64,000 bases of DNA from Lepidurus packardi (Eukaryota > Arthropoda > Branchiopoda > Notostraca > Triopsidae), in NCBI GenBank assembly GCA_023053545.1, contig JAKZAN010000006.1, forward strand, positions 12,159,412 to 12,223,411, in the 5' to 3' direction. Numbering within the stretch: position 1 is the stretch's first letter; each line of letters starts with the position of its first letter. Below, piece by piece: positions 53,839-64,000 of the stretch. The notes under the pieces are model-generated. The model had not been told where the DNA came from and did no database searches. It saw only the letters and a program-made list of their open reading frames with translations. The position numbers and the translations under genes are program-made.

Positions 53839-54934
53839 CACAGTATAGAGGTTTCACAGTATGCTAACAGGGCTATCTTCCAATGTTTAGGTTTTCTGAC
53901 GACCTTCTCGGTCCCCAGAGTAATATTCAGGTAAAAGGCCACAAAATGAAAGGGTACATTCGCAAACCTCCCAGTGCAGTTCAAAAATGGTCACGACGGT
54001 TTACAAAGCGCGTAATTTAAATCTATTGCTTTAAACTATGTGAGCTCAAAACAAAAGATGAATTAACTAGGTCAAAGCACAACACGTATACACATTATAG
54101 ACTATTTCGCGTTACCCAGGTTGCAACACGAGGAGGCAGTCTATTTTGCAACCCATACATAGGTGTTTTATAGTATACAGGTGTAACCCCATATACTATA
54201 AAATACCCATGTATATTAATGTCTATATGTGTTATAACTATTTTTATGTCTATATACGAGTTATCCATTACATTGGTACTTTACAACTATTCCTAAATGT
54301 TACTAACTTTTTCCAAGTTTAGTATTTTTCTTAACACGTTTAACTACGGCTTTCTGCTACAGCTACATTTTCTTCTTTAAGTGTATAGTAAATCCTAACT
54401 CAAACAAACAAATTTAAAAAAATAATCAACTGGAAAAGCTTCGCATGTCAATTCAGATAAACCAAGCAGTTTAAGTTTAGCAACAATAACAATAACTATC
54501 CCTGGCTCACAAAAGGATTCCTGATAAGTTTTCTGAAAAACGGACTCACACTTTGTGAACGTGAAAAACGGACTCATGCAATGTGAACGTGAAAGAGATT
54601 ACCGTAAGACTTTAATACCAAGATCCAGCATAATTATTTCTGGGAGAAAAACTTTCGAATTCGCGCAATGCTAGTTGAATCTTACGTCAGCCCCAAACTC
54701 CCTAGAGAGAAAGGTCACCAATCCCCCGTTTTGTGAATGTTTTGTTCTCTTTTCGAACCCTTTTTGTTGTAGATTTGGAATGCCTACTTCTGGGGTAGGA
54801 TGGGCAAGTCTGTGAATCCATCCCTCCTATGTTCCTTGTTACCCCCACATCCTCTTGAGACCGAGAAAGTCGTCTTAATCCCTTTACTTTGGAAGATACC
54901 CCAGTTACCATACCGTGAAAACCTTTATACTGTG
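53839..54934 (-). mobile_element. CACAGTATA-ended TIR element, copy 2, 8-bp duplication
   Basis: A 1096-bp element with inverted ends cacagtatagaggtttcac and cacagtataaaggttttcac (read inward). It is flanked by ATATATAC at 53831-53838 and 54935-54942. Removing it with one duplication restores the LINE RNase H frame. Eight-base duplication suggests hAT-type mobilisation, but the CACAG terminus is not the standard hAT end. No transposase is encoded. Copy 1 is at 17911-18803. Confidence 0.9.
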
Positions 54935-55020
54935 ATATATACTCCACATTCGGTGTTTTCTTGTTCGTCTTTCGATCCGTCTGTGAATATTTTCTTAAAA
55001 TTAAGAATTTTATAAAAGTA

Positions 55021-55432
55021 AGAATTTTATAAAAATGCTAATACTAATTGCACTGCTATCTGAGGATTCTTCTTTGTGGTTAGCCCGTCAATGTCCGTAA
55101 AGATATATTTTTATCGTAAATTCCCAGGGGGCCATCAAGTTTAAACAAAAATTCTTTGTGTTATGTCTGGTAGCTGAAATTTTTCTTTAAGTTCTTTATA
55201 GTGTAATGGTTAAATTATATGTATATTAGTATTTCTAGGGCTCACTAGGTGGCGTGAGATGTGTGTTGCGTGAAGAGTTGCTGAGGAGAGTGGTAGTCAG
55301 AGAGTGGGTAGCGAGTCGGGGTATGTAGCGGTAGTCAGGAGAAGTAGAGTTAAGGCGGTGATTTTGATTGTTGGAGTTTTGTGATTTAAAGTGATTTATG
55401 TTGACAATACAGTGGAATTAAACGAACCCAGC
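55021..55432. other. Decayed LINE linker and possible small insertion
   Basis: Lies between the RT thumb and RNase H of LINE G. 15-base units (aagaattttataaaa) are doubled near 55000-55035. 55216-55415 starts tgtatatt and ends acaataca, LTR-like, but without a flanking duplication. Confidence 0.4.
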
Positions 55433-55871
55433 TCATTTCCAGGGGTTTTCCTTTCGGACATTTATAATTATCCAAATTACAACTTTCCCCTCACAATAGT
55501 CTTCCCAGATTATCGATTTGTTCTTGGAGATCTCCTTTACTATTAGGTCTCCCTTATGACATTCAGTCATTCTGTTAATATAATCTTGCGCCAATTGCGT
55601 TCTCCTATACCGTAAAGGCAACATGCTCGCCGCACATAGCAATACCCCAATAGGGGTAGTTTTTGTTGCTCCCAAAATAATTCTTAGAGCTTTGTTTTGT
55701 ATCGTTTCCAACGGCTGTAGCTTTCTTGCGTTAACAATCTTGTATATAAAACAGGCATATTCTAGTCTGGACCTAATAAGGTTTTTGTAGATGGTGAGTA
55801 AAAGTTTTGTGCTGGCTCCCCAGTTTGTGCCTGCCAGCCTACTTAAAACCCCTACTGCTTTCATACCTTTC
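55433..55871 (-). pseudogene. LINE G region after the reverse transcriptase
   Basis: Minus-strand frame with GTNWGASTKLLLTIYKNLIR, SRLEYACFIYKIVNARKL, IQNKALRIILGATKTTPIGV and LPLRYRRTQLAQDY, characteristic of the segment between RT and RNase H in I/R1-like LINEs. It is cut at 55871 by the Gypsy LTR. The RT itself is not in the window. Confidence 0.82.
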
Positions 55872-56296
55872 TGTCGTAAATATTGCCACGGTCTAATTTT
55901 GCCAGGGCATCAATCTGGCAAGGGATTAGAGTAATGTTCGGGAAAGGTGGATTTATAGAACTGTATTTGGGAAAATTACAGTGGTAAAGTTAGGAGGACA
56001 AACACTACATGAAAAACAGAGGACTAGCACATAAAACACGACTACTCTTCAGCACCTCAACGCTCGACTCTCTGTCTCCGTCTCTGATTAAGAACAATTT
56101 GCAAGGAAGCTTACTCCCCACCATTCGCCAAGCTGGTCATGCAATCCCACGCAGCTCCGGTGCTCCATCCGACACCATGTGCGTCAGCAGGATTGCAATT
56201 CAGCACATGGGGTCAGGGATCAACTTAGATTAGCAAAGATCAGCAAAGATTAGTAAAGCGTGAGAAAAGCAAGCAATGCGAAATGTAGCCGTGACA
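55872..56296 (-). repeat. 3' LTR of Gypsy element H
   Basis: A 425-bp sequence, TGTCACGGCTAC... to ...TTACGACA on the minus strand, immediately after a purine-rich gggccgggggtaa. A polyadenylation-like aatacagttctataaatcc lies inside. It is followed by LINE G sequence (gaaag). The partner LTR is not in the window. Confidence 0.78.
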
Positions 56297-57282
56297 TTAC
56301 CCCCGGCCCGCTTTCGAACGTCCCGGTCGAAACAAGCGGACCGCGCGTCTTCAGCACCATCTAGGGCAATACCAGGCTGAAATTAAAGGCAAGCTTGCAA
56401 GCACATGGTTAACATCCGGGCGCGCACACCTAATAATGAGTTAACCACCGTCTAAACACCAGGGGGTTCTTCGGGGTAGTTAGTACCGGGGAAAGAGAAG
56501 CACAACACTCCAGCTAGACTAGCTGTCTGACCCATTAGGCTTCTATTTCCGCCACGGTCACTTGGGATGGGGCTCCAGAGGCGCGCATCCTTACTTCGAG
56601 CGCTCGAACGCGCCGTACGAGCGTATCCATGTTGTAGTGGGGATTCTCGAAGTTGGCTGGCCCATGGAGCCGTCAAGTTGCCTCTAATTGTTCCATGCGT
56701 CTCTCGAGGGCTTGATTACGGTCACTGGTGATTCGCCATAGGAACCAGCTCAGGTGGGCGCCGATTACCAACACTATGGCTGTGAACGATCCTCGGAGAT
56801 GTTTTTGCGCTGCTCGGCGGCCTTCTGGAGCGCGTCCCAAGTCGTTCTTCAACTGGTGGCTACGTCACCACTCTCCTTCTCCAACGCTTTGATGTGATCG
56901 GCTATCTTCGGATCCGTCCAGGTAAGGTTGGCCGTGGGCAAATGTTGTCGGGTCAGGTTAATAGAAAAGGCGGGAAAGGACCAAGCAGGCATGCGTGAAG
57001 TGGTGGTTGATCGACAAAAAAAGAGTCCAAGGAGGCGGCTAAAATCCACTCTCGGCTGATGGCCACTCATGCAACAGGGACCTCAATAATCCCTATCCCC
57101 TGAATTTTGATGGTATTGGTCTTACCCTCCCTGTCCCCTTCTAGATTTGGGTGGCAAGCAATCGTCACTACAATGGTCTTTCCGGTTGAGTACAACCATT
57201 TGCGGGGCCCTACCTTCCATTTGTTTACTTAAGCTTGCCGAAACCAGAACGCCGTTGCTCCTCGTTAAACCCTCCTCCTTTC
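56297..57282 (-). other. Gypsy H 3' region, possible third ORF
   Basis: About 1 kb between the pol stop and the LTR. Minus-strand frames include 57070-56849 (LTWTDPKIADHIKALEKESG) and, after a frame change, a membrane-like segment (SFTAIVLVIGAHLSWFLWRI) with a charged tail. This suggests a decayed third ORF. No envelope signature is recognised. Confidence 0.4.
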
Positions 57283-59819
57283 CTACACCTCGTCGTCATC
57301 GCACCCATAGAACCTGACTTTCCCCTTATTCCTTTGAGATCGTCGTAAACCCACGGGCTTATCCGGGCGAGCACTGTACGTTACTCTCTCCGTAACGCGA
57401 GCCTCAGGCTCCGGAGGGTTTACGTTGTCATCCCCGGTCGCTACGTGGGTAAGCAAGTCAGCAGGTTCTATCGCCAACTCGCTAGCTTCACCCGATACCT
57501 CGAGCGTCCGATTGCGCGCTTCGAGATCTCGCTCGTCTCCCAACTTGACGAACAAAGTTGGTTCGTCGAAGTCGTTAACTCTGTCTACAAAGGGTTTCAG
57601 GCGAGAAATGTGGACTATGTCGGATTTCCGTTTTTTGACCCCCTGAACCTCGTAATCAACGGGAGACGTTCTACGGAGAATCTTATATGGGCCATAGAAG
57701 CGATGGGGAAGTTTTTCCGACTTCCCCACTTTCCGAACCGGAGTATAAACCCATACAACGTCCCCTACATCATAGAAACGCTCCTCGCGAGATTCGTCAT
57801 AACGCTCCTTTTGTTTTGCCTGAACTTTACCCTGGCGCTGTCTTACAACGCTAAAAGCTTTCGTTATACGACTGGCCATTTGACCTGCCCTGCTTATGTC
57901 AGCGGAGTCTTCCAACTCGTCTACCTCGGCATTGGCACCCATCGCCACATCGAGTGGGAGTTTTGGCTCCCTCCCGTAGAGGAGATAGAATGGGGAGTAC
58001 CCGGTGGACTCCTGCCTCGCCGTATTGTACGCGAAGGTCACAGCGTCTAAGCACTCATCCCAATCACGGTGGTCGCTGCTTACGTACATGGAAAGCATGT
58101 CCGCTAGCGTGTGATTGAGGCGTTCGGTTAAACGATTACATTGGGGATGATAGGCCGTAGTCGTAGCGTGATTAGTTTGAAGAATCCTAATCAACTCCTC
58201 AGTAAACTCGGCTGAAAAGCAGGTACCTCTATCGCTTATCAAAGTCTCCGGTGCCCCATGTCTCAACACGAGTTGTTGCACGAAGAATTTGGCAACTTCC
58301 TCGGCCGAAGCTGATGGGACAGCTTTGGTCTCAACCCACTTCGTTAGATAGTCGACTGCTACAATAATGTGCTCGTTACCGCGCGGGGTCTCGGGGAACG
58401 CGCCAAGCAGATCAATTCCGACTTTTTCGAAGGGCCTATCTACCTTGATCGGGGCCATTAAACCTTTCTTTTTCGTCGTTTCTCCTTTCCGGGTTTGACA
58501 ATCCGTACAGGAGGCGACATAACGAGCTACTTCATTCATCATTTTGGGCCAGTAGTATCTTCTGCTAATCTTGTCCCAAGTTCTTTTGAGACCTAAATGG
58601 CCAGCAGTGACATCGTCATGACAGGCGTACAGAACCTCCCTTTTCAGAGAAGCAGGTACGCAGAGCCTTAGGCGACATTCGCCCCTTCTTACCAACATCC
58701 GAAAGAGTTTGCCCTCTCGCATTGTGTATTGGGCGACTTTACGTTTTTCTATAGCTTTTGGGTTAACTGTCTCCAAGATGGTGATAAGCCTTACCCATCT
58801 GGGATCTACCCGTTGCTCTTTTTCAACATCAGCTAACAGTGTGTCAACTGCGTGAACAGCAATCCCAAACACTACCGGGCCGTTGTCGTCGCCTTCTCCA
58901 GCTGGGGGGTCAACGGGGTTGCGTGACAGAGGGTCCGCATCATTATGAACCCTCCCACTCCGATGTACGATTTGAAACTCGTATTCCATCAGAGCGAGGG
59001 CCCACCTAGCTAACCGCCCTGTGGACTCCCGTTTGGTCATTAGCCAACACAATGCGTGATGGTCTGTGACAGCTTTAAAAGGTTTACCCTAAACATACGG
59101 CCTAAATTTCTTTACGGCCCATACGAGAGCTAAGCATTCTTTCTCGGTGGTGGAATAATTCCGTTCACTTTTATTAAGGAGCCGGCTCGCATAAGCGATA
59201 ACCCGCTCTTCGCCATCTTGGCGCTGTGCCAGAACCGCTCCTATGCCAAAATCACATGCGTCAGGATGGATCTCAAATTCACCATCCAACTCTGGGTGAG
59301 CTAGAATAGGCGCCGAAACAAGGGCTTGCTTGAGGTCTTCAAAAGCAGACTGTTGCTCGACACCCCATACAAATGGTGTATTTAATTTTGTAAGCCTTGA
59401 GAGAGGTTCGGCCCTAGCTGAAAAATCTTTCACGAATTTTCTGTAGTACGAGCATAGGCTCGTGAAACTACGAACCGCCGTAAGATTTGCCGGCGTTGGA
59501 AAATCCGTGACGGCTGTTAATTTACCGTCATCCGGCCTAATACCCTCCTGGTCCACTATGTGCCCAAGCACCTGAACAGTTTCGCAGCCAAAGTGACATT
59601 TGCTGGGTTTTAACTTCAGTCCTGCTTTACCTAAGCATGCCAAAATGGCGTCAACATCTACCACATGCTTCTCGAAAGTTTTGGAGAAAATTACCACATC
59701 GTCTAGATAGATTAGACAAATTTGCCACTTGAAACCTGCTAAGATAACGTCCATCATCCTTTGAAAGGAGGCCGGTGCGTTACAAAGCCCAAATGGCATT
59801 TTCGTGAATTGGTATAGGG
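57283..59819 (-). pseudogene. Gypsy H pol, 5' truncated, one nonsense codon
   Basis: Begins inside the reverse transcriptase (LYQFTKMPFGLCNAPASFQ, catalytic YLDDVVIF), directly beside the hAT end. RNase H: EIHPDACDFGIGAVLAQ and TTEKECLALVWAVKKF. A TAG at 59089-59091 interrupts the frame, which resumes with TDHHALCWL. Integrase: finger HLGLKRTWDKISRRYYWPKM ... CTDCQTRKG, Asp in VGIDLLGAF, Asp in LISDRGTCFSAEF, Glu in RLTERLNHTLAD, and a GPY/F-like RFYGPYKILRR. All integrase catalytic residues are present. Gag, protease and the start of RT are missing. Confidence 0.92.
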
Positions 59820-62485
59820 CAGTGGTGTCCAACCCTATCTTCAATTCGCCAACGCTGGCGAATTGACAAAAAATGTTGGCGAATCGACTGTTTCCAAAAA
59901 TTTTGAGGCAAACCAGCCGAAAAGATCCCCACTTCCTTTATTAAAAAAGGTAGCTCTTTTAGCATTAGAAAACTTGTAGAACGGCAGCTCTGTTGCTACT
60001 TTTTGAGTTACCACGATTTTCACTAGAGTGCGACACAACAGCTTCACTGTGTACTTGGGGTTTCTCCTTTAAGTTTAGCGTACTATTTACAAGTGAAGCC
60101 ATCCTTTCGTTATTACAGTCTGTAGTAGAATACGCGGCTTGAGAAAGTATCCGTAGATTGTAAACCTCCCTCAATAAGTCTGGTAGAGTAGAATGGATAA
60201 ATTTGTCGTAAGGAAGAAAGCTTCAACAGGTGAAGGTACCTCGTTACAAACAACAGAAAATTCAGGGAGTGAAAAAAGTAAGAAAAGTGATAATACCCCG
60301 GGTCCCAGTCAAGGAGTGAAGAGGCGAAAAACCGATTGGAAAACCGTGTCACGAAAATTCAAGGACAGCTGGACAGATGAGTTCACTGTTATCGAGATTA
60401 ACAAGAAACCCCACTGTTTGTTATGCAACAAATCTTTCGATGAAACGAAAGCAGACAATTTCAAGAAGCACTTTAATAGTCAGCATAAAACTTTTGACAC
60501 GGATTTCCCACTTTGTTCGGCGGCTCGTGCAATAGAAATAGGGAGATTAAGGGCTAAATGCCTAGAACAACAGCGAAGTTTGAAGATGTTTTTGTCTGTA
60601 AATGAAACCATATCATACGCTAGTTATAAAGTAGCCTTGATCTTGGCTCGCAAAAAGAAACCTTTCGTAGACGGAGAAATGGTGAAAGAATGCCTCGTTT
60701 CGGTTTTGGAAATTTTGCTGACCAATCAAGATGAAAAGTTTCGAAAGGAAACACTAGCAAACGTGAGAGCCTTGCCGCTAAGTAGGCAAACGATTGTTCG
60801 AAGATTGGTTGACATGTCGAACAATATCCAAGAGCAGTTGACTGAAGCTCTTAAAGGAGGTATTTGCTACTCATTAGCTTTGGATGAGTCCACTGATATA
60901 ACAGAAACGGCTCAGTTGGTCGTTTGGGTACGCTGGGTAACCCCGTCTTTGAAAATTCAGGAGCAAATAGTTTCAATATCCTGTTTGCGAGACAGAACTC
61001 GCGGTATAGACATTCTGGAAAGCGTACGTACTACTTTAAAGAAAATGGATGTAAGCTTGGAAAAGTTAGCTTCGGTTACTACGGACGGAGCAGCCTGTAT
61101 GATGGGAAGCAAAGTGGGATTCATCACCCTCCTTAAAGAGCATATGCGTGAGAGTAATTTTTCTGACAATATTGATCATTTCACTGTATCATTCATCAGA
61201 AAATCTCTGCAGTCAGTTGTCGGCGCAAGACACTCTGAAGCAAATTATGGATATCGTTGTCAAGATCGTCAACTATATCCGAAACACGAGTTCATTGATT
61301 CACCGACAGTTTGTCGAAGGTCTCAAGTTATCACAGGAATGTGAGTTTGAGGACCTTGTCGACTTTGCTAGTGTCCGTTGGTTGAGTCGTGGAAGAGTTC
61401 TAAAACGTTTCGTTTCGCTTTTTCCCGAAATTTTAAATTTTCTTCAGGAGAGGCAGCTGCTAGCTAAATATCCTCAGATACAGGATATGCTTTGGCAATG
61501 TGACCTTATGTTTCTATGTGATGTCATGACATTTCTGAATGAACTGAACCTGAAGCTTCAAGGCAAAGACAAAGTTATCTGCCAAACAAGCGGAACACGT
61601 TTGCGAATTCACCGCAAAACTCTCGGTCATGATAGTTTAGCTGCGAGAAGCCGATTTAACTCATTTTCCTACACTGTCCACGTTTGTAGAGAAAAATGAA
61701 GAAATTGATCTCGAGGACGGGAGATTGCAATTGTATGTCCAGTGGACTGAAAATCTTGCGCGAAAGTTCGACACTCGGTTTTCGGATTTTGCGCGTTACA
61801 AATTGGCATTTCAAATGTTACGCGACCCTTTCCGAGTCGATGTCGTTAACACGAGCAAAGAAATTGCATCATTACTCGGCTTAGAGAAAAGCTATTTGGA
61901 AACTGATTTGCTTGCCGTACAGAATTTAGAGCATTTGAAATCCTACAGAAATTTTTCCGTTCCGGAGATGTGGGAGCTCATCGTGAAGGAGCAGCCCAGC
62001 ATTCAGACGTTAATATTCGGAATTGCCAAACTTCTGTCTATGTTTGGCTCAACTTGGCTCTGTGAGTCAACGTTTTCATCAGTAGGATTTTTAAAATCCC
62101 AATACAGATCGCGTATACTTGATGAGAATTTGGATGCTCAGTTGCGTTGTGCGGTTTCATCTATTGAACCTGAAGTCATGAGACTAGTCAGGGACAAAAT
62201 ATGCCAAGTCTCTCATTGATTCCTTAAATGAGGCGACTTCATTTTGCCAATATCCGTTCTAGTATTTAATCAAGATCAGAAAGTTTCTTTACCGCCCTGT
62301 ACTATATATCCTGTGCAATCAATAAAATATCTCTTTTTTTGCTGTTGTTTTCGGTTGGCGAAGTTGACGAATCCTTGTATGTTGGCGAATTTGGCGAATT
62401 TAGGGACAATTTTTACGTGTTGGCGAATCGGGTGCCCGATTCGCCAACACGTTGGCGAATCGAAAAAAACGGTTGGACACCGCTG
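59820..62485 (+). mobile_element. hAT transposon, ZBED5-like transposase
   Basis: Ends are inverted repeats cagtggtgtccaacc and cagcggtgtccaacc. Both subterminal regions contain several gttggcgaatcg-type motifs. A single transposase gene lies between. Left flank is Gypsy pol (gtataggg), right flank ctataacc; only the central TATA agrees, so a clean 8-bp duplication is absent and Gypsy sequence does not resume on the right. Confidence 0.88.
60193..62219 (+). pseudogene. hAT transposase, two frameshifts and a stop
   Basis: ATG 60193. A Lys-rich N-terminus precedes a BED-like finger (HCLLCNKSFDETKADNFKKH, CxxC...H). The RNase H-like core starts with LALDESTDITETAQLVVWVR and VTTDGAACMMGSKVGF. 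The frame shifts near 61200, continues with VRWLSRGRVLKRFVSLF, shifts again near 61590 with a stop near 61650, and resumes with WTENLARKFDTRFSDF. The C-terminal dimerisation region is conserved (LLSMFGSTWLCESTFSSVGF). The family resembles ZBED5/GTF2I-repeat-like domesticated hATs. Confidence 0.88.
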
Positions 62486-62721
62486 CTATAACCTATAATG
62501 TGTAACATAAACTCCCAAACTTCTCTCTGTACATTATGGATTTACGGCAGTCCGGTTCATGTGTATTTCATTTCTAGCCCGTCATAATAAAAGAAACAAA
62601 AAATACTTAAAAAATTAAACTTTGATAAGCTCAGAATTAAGGGATTTATTCCAAACCAGTCATAGACCACAATTAGGGTTTTCTGATAAGCGATGATACG
62701 ATAATGAAGTGTTTATACTTA
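62486..62721. other. Flank of the hAT element, unassigned
   Basis: No gene or Gypsy sequence. AT-rich with an aataaaagaaac stretch. Probable intron relative to the candidate exon at 62722. Confidence 0.4.
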
Positions 62722-62961
62722 CAGAAAAAAACAACCGTAACGCAGCGAAAAAGTCCCATATCTCGGTCGTGTCGTATTTATCGTCTACAGCTCTACACAA
62801 TAAAAATATTCCGCCCACTTGTTTTTTGATTCTGACCTTTGTCGTAAAATATTCTATACTGCTACCCACTCCAGATGAAAAGCAGGAAACGGCCCCAAAA
62901 TTACTGTAGCAGTACTCCGAATCGCAGTTTTGTATGCAACAGTTCTTAGTCACAAAATCTG
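62722..62961 (-). CDS. Candidate Cys-rich exon of an unknown gene
   Basis: Minus-strand open stretch with clustered cysteines (NCCIQNCDSEYCYSNFGAVS), then VGSSIEYFTTKVRIKKQ and a hydrophobic end. It closes at a consensus donor (tct|GTAAGT, 62721-62716). A plausible acceptor (ttctacag) lies at about 62962. Cys spacing suggests an extracellular domain. The family is unknown. Confidence 0.35.
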
Positions 62962-64000
62962 TAGAATTCCCAGGGCTCGTTCGCAGTTATGTACGATCAA
63001 GTTCCTGTTGCATGTTCATGCTTTTCTCCTTCGAACCGGCGTTCAAGCTATCCTGGGAACAAAAAAATTCCTCAGCGACTCCACGTATGAAGCTTTATTG
63101 ACGAATAGCATTGTGAGAGCCTAGAAATGAATAATTCCAGGTTTCCAGTAAAAGTGAATTGAGATAGCATATCCCAGCACAGTTATATGAAAGACATTGG
63201 AAGGTTCTGTATACAAGTTACTTATTCTAAGATTAAAATTGGCTAAAGTGTAACTTGAATACTGTCTGTTAAAGTAATTTATTTGCAGTAGTTCCATTCA
63301 AAATATTGTATCGAAAATCCAGCGATAAATATTACAAGAATTGCCATTTTACAAAGAAAGGAAATGCACTGTTTGGACGATTTGCCAAGCCACGACGTTA
63401 GATATAACTTCAAGTTGGATGAAACTGGTCTCAAGCTTGAATTACCAAAATACCAAATTGACTCTCGAAAGTGAAACTTGGAATTAAACACATAATACCA
63501 GCAAAGGTAAATAAACTTCCCCAAAAGAACCTAAACTAAAACCTTTCTGTTTGAACGATGACCCCATGATTCGCAATAAAAGCGAGTTCCGTCATGGAAG
63601 CCGTGCTTTTGTGCAGCACAGTTTGCGAGTCAAACCCCACGTTTCTGTCATTGAACATGCAATCACCCAGTCTGTGGTTACTAAACAGCTGGTTTCAGCC
63701 AGATTGTATGGAAGGTGCCATAGAGTTAAGTTAAATACAACAAGTTTGTTTGAATACAAACTTCCACAATAATGGCCACATGCCATAAAAAAAGTACTGT
63801 ATCATACGTTCCCAAAAAAGATAACCCAGGAAAGCAACTTGGGCCAGCCCGGACTTGTAAGTAATATAGGCAATGTAAGCCGATATAGGCAAAATCCACA
63901 TTGCTAATTCCATCCTTTGGTAATCAACATTGATAATCCACGCCAACGTACGACTATTTCTAGGCCAACATTTGCGCCCGCCGTACTTAGTAAAATGTCA
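62962..64000. other. Unassigned right end of the window
   Basis: Several short ORFs on both strands (for example 63366-63476 plus, 63731-63946 minus) look protein-like in parts but have no recognisable motifs or splice support. No repeats shared with the rest of the window were seen. Confidence 0.4.

Larger units (their letters stand above)
53307..55020 (-). pseudogene. LINE G RNase H domain, interrupted by a TIR element
   Basis: On the minus strand KKIFTDGSKDEQENTE (first catalytic Asp) lies at about 55000-54943. After the inserted element come LSAELTATEIALDSVA (Glu), FVILTDSKAALAIL (Asp), LQWIPAHIGIPGNDAADQAA (His/Asp) and a Trp/Lys-rich end. The order is that of RNase H in I-like LINEs. 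A run of 30 G (53696-53725) lies inside the domain between the second and third motifs. Confidence 0.85.

Noticed and set aside
55216-55415. Solo LTR within LINE G
   Set aside because: TG...CA ends exist but flanks do not match and no second copy is seen.
55872-59819. Endogenous retrovirus with envelope
   Set aside because: No envelope-like protein signature could be recognised; the 3' region has only a weak membrane segment.
60193-62219. Domesticated ZBED5-like host gene
   Set aside because: Terminal inverted repeats immediately flank it and the frame is broken, so it is a transposon copy.
63279-63524. Signal-peptide-bearing exon on the minus strand
   Set aside because: A hydrophobic start is present but no donor site follows before the stop, and an opposite-strand ORF is equally plausible.

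Overview
This is repeat-dense nuclear DNA from an invertebrate animal, most likely an arthropod. It has spliced genes with short GT-AG introns, BEL/Pao and Gypsy LTR retrotransposons, RNase H-bearing and Jockey/I-like LINEs, PIF/Harbinger, hAT, MULE and Helentron DNA transposons, and one methuselah-like GPCR gene. Nothing prokaryotic is visible. I identified no rRNA or tRNA genes and no CRISPR array.

Layout: 1-5572 is a minus-strand BEL element (A) with LTRs and broken gag-pol. 5573-7320 holds short repeats, a 206-bp tandem duplication and a 573-bp fold-back MITE with a TAA duplication. 7750-12925 is a degraded Helentron (RPA-like protein, PIF1-type helicase, endonuclease). One of its segments also occurs as an inverted copy, and two MITEs have inserted into it. 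13696-16357 is a minus-strand MULE with FLYWCH and MADF exons. 16427-19713 is a patchwork: half a MITE, a LINE piece, a solo LTR, a Gypsy leader and a 0.9-kb TIR element. 19714-22337 joins a Gypsy gag to an internally deleted BEL (B). 23705-26560 is a decayed Harbinger. 26563-28158 is a large fold-back element with almost identical 490-bp arms. 29928-33177 is a Harbinger with TTA duplications and two convergent genes. 34172-42632 is a BEL (C) with a near-intact pol; a LINE flanked by an ~81-bp duplication sits in its LTR and a solo LTR sits inside its pol.

43146-45207 is the clearest host gene, a four-exon methuselah-like receptor on the minus strand with all seven membrane segments but one frameshift. 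46033-55871 is a nest: plus-strand LINE, minus-strand LINE, BEL (D) inside the latter, and a 1.1-kb TIR element with an 8-bp duplication inside the LINE RNase H. 55872-59819 is a Gypsy element truncated in its reverse transcriptase by a hAT element (59820-62485). 62486-64000 is mostly unassigned, with one candidate cysteine-rich exon.

Most coding sequences carry frameshifts or stops, so the window reads as a graveyard of nested insertions. Target-site duplications and broken frames give a relative order of events. The least explained structures are the 490-bp-arm fold-back element, the CACAGTATA-ended element family, the ACGT-rich MITE and the MADF/FLYWCH/MULE exon series.
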